Assembly (NCBI RefSeq): GCF_947507565.1
Contig: NC_089188.1
Span: 1,364,001-1,428,000 of the forward strand
DNA from: Oscarella lobularis
Lineage: Eukaryota > Porifera > Homoscleromorpha > Homosclerophorida > Oscarellidae
Reading direction: 5' to 3'
DNA length: 64,000 bases
Part shown: positions 63,415-64,000 of the stretch, piece by piece
Layout of the letters: every line of letters starts with the position of its first letter
How positions within the stretch are numbered: the first letter of the stretch is position 1
Translations under genes and position numbers: made by a program
Notes under the pieces: generated by a model
The model's database searches: none
Told to the model about the DNA's origin: nothing
What the model saw: only the letters and a program-made list of their open reading frames with translations

Positions 63415-64000
63415 TCACCTGACGTATCGCTTCCAGTCAGATATTTCCAACCACGACTGTGACTGAAACAAATCGTCGATGTGCTCCAAACTTTTTCCCT
63501 AGGGAGGGACAAAGGACGATCTATAGTCTTGAATCGTGTGTGCACATTCAGTACCTTCGTCTCGGGCGTTGTGAAAAGAACGAAAAGAAAGGAGAGAGTC
63601 AAGAGAACTCCCATGAGAACGAAGGTGCCCTTGACTCCGAGTACGGCGCAGTCAAGCAAAAGCGGCGTAAACATGGCAATTGAAAAATTGGCAATCCAAT
63701 TCGAAGCCGTCGTAACGCTAACCGCTTTGCCTAAATCACAAATCGACGTCTATGAATTCAAAAAAGCGACAAATATCGACCTCTAATACGCAGCGGAAAA
63801 ATTTCACTCGTAACAACCCAGGCCGTGGGTCTAGAAAGACAAAAGATCAAGAAAAGAAGACATCTCTTCTCCACGCTTACCCCCATCCGTACGCAAAATT
63901 GACGACAAAGAGACAAACAAAGAACGTCACGGCATACCCAGTTGCCGCGCTGATATGACCGTCGCTGCAGCCGTAAGGACTAAGCAGGCCAGCTGCTATA
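63415..64000 (-). CDS. MFS sugar-porter family transporter, C-terminal part
   Basis: Polytopic membrane transporter of the SLC2-type sugar porter family; the 5' part lies beyond the window. Exons seen: 63881 to the edge, 63781-63830, 63555-63730 and 63415-63498. Motifs in order: FAYGWGPTAWVVTSEIFPLR (the PxPW...E.FP.R motif after TM10), GKAVSVTTASNWIANF, TM11-12 with GTFVLMGVLLTLSFLFVLF, and the family hallmark PETKGKSLEHID after TM12. The C-terminal tail ends SWLEISDWKRYVR. All introns seen are GT-AG and 48-56 bp. Substrate is not inferable. Confidence 0.87.

Overview
The window is animal nuclear DNA. Its genes carry short GT-AG introns, mostly 49-69 bp where I measured them, and the gene content is metazoan: axonemal dynein DNAH2, gamma-tubulin complex protein 3, a GABA-B-like receptor, a secreted cystine-knot protein, THAP and SWIM zinc-finger genes, and complex I and III subunits. 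The compact genes and the SWIM/THAP content suggest an early-branching marine invertebrate, perhaps a sponge. That identification is inference and I cannot settle it from sequence alone.

Layout. 1-841: 3' end of a glucosylceramidase gene (+). 1106-4786: glutathionyl-hydroquinone reductase (-), whose third-from-5' exon lies beyond a 2.46 kb intron holding tandem ~613 bp repeats. 4831-5329: gamma-glutamylcyclotransferase-like gene (+), head-to-head with the reductase. 5410-5886: secreted cystine-knot protein (-). 6137-10204: TUBGCP3 (-). 10365-10681: NDUFA1 (-). 10766-10975: THAP finger ORF (+). 10972-29092: a two-exon SWIM zinc-finger gene (-) whose single intron is 17.36 kb and is almost wholly a 41-bp satellite. 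29249-29825: DYNLT2B (+). 30140-30670: UQCRH (-). 30746-32200: dihydroflavonol-reductase-like gene with GC-AG introns (-). 32421-56375: a complete DNAH2 gene (-), with four repeat-filled introns of 1.4-2.6 kb among ~55 bp introns. 56662-59124: PARP3-like gene with tandem SAP domains (-). 59258-62928: GABA-B-like receptor (+). 63415-64000: 3' end of a sugar-porter MFS gene (-).

How the genes relate. Two genes serve cilia (DNAH2, DYNLT2B) and a third serves microtubule nucleation (TUBGCP3). Two encode respiratory-chain subunits (NDUFA1, UQCRH). The head-to-head reductase and cyclotransferase pair belong to glutathione-linked chemistry. Several neighbours are divergent with 44-160 bp between start codons, so shared promoters are likely.

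The most striking structure is the SWIM-gene intron. A 17 kb satellite with higher-order periodicity sits between exon 1 and exon 2, and it contains an internal copy of the intron's own 3' splice site plus the first ~65 bp of exon 2, exactly 4675 bp from the original. Across the window introns are bimodal: nearly all are tiny, and each of the six very long ones I delimited is filled with tandem or dispersed repeats.
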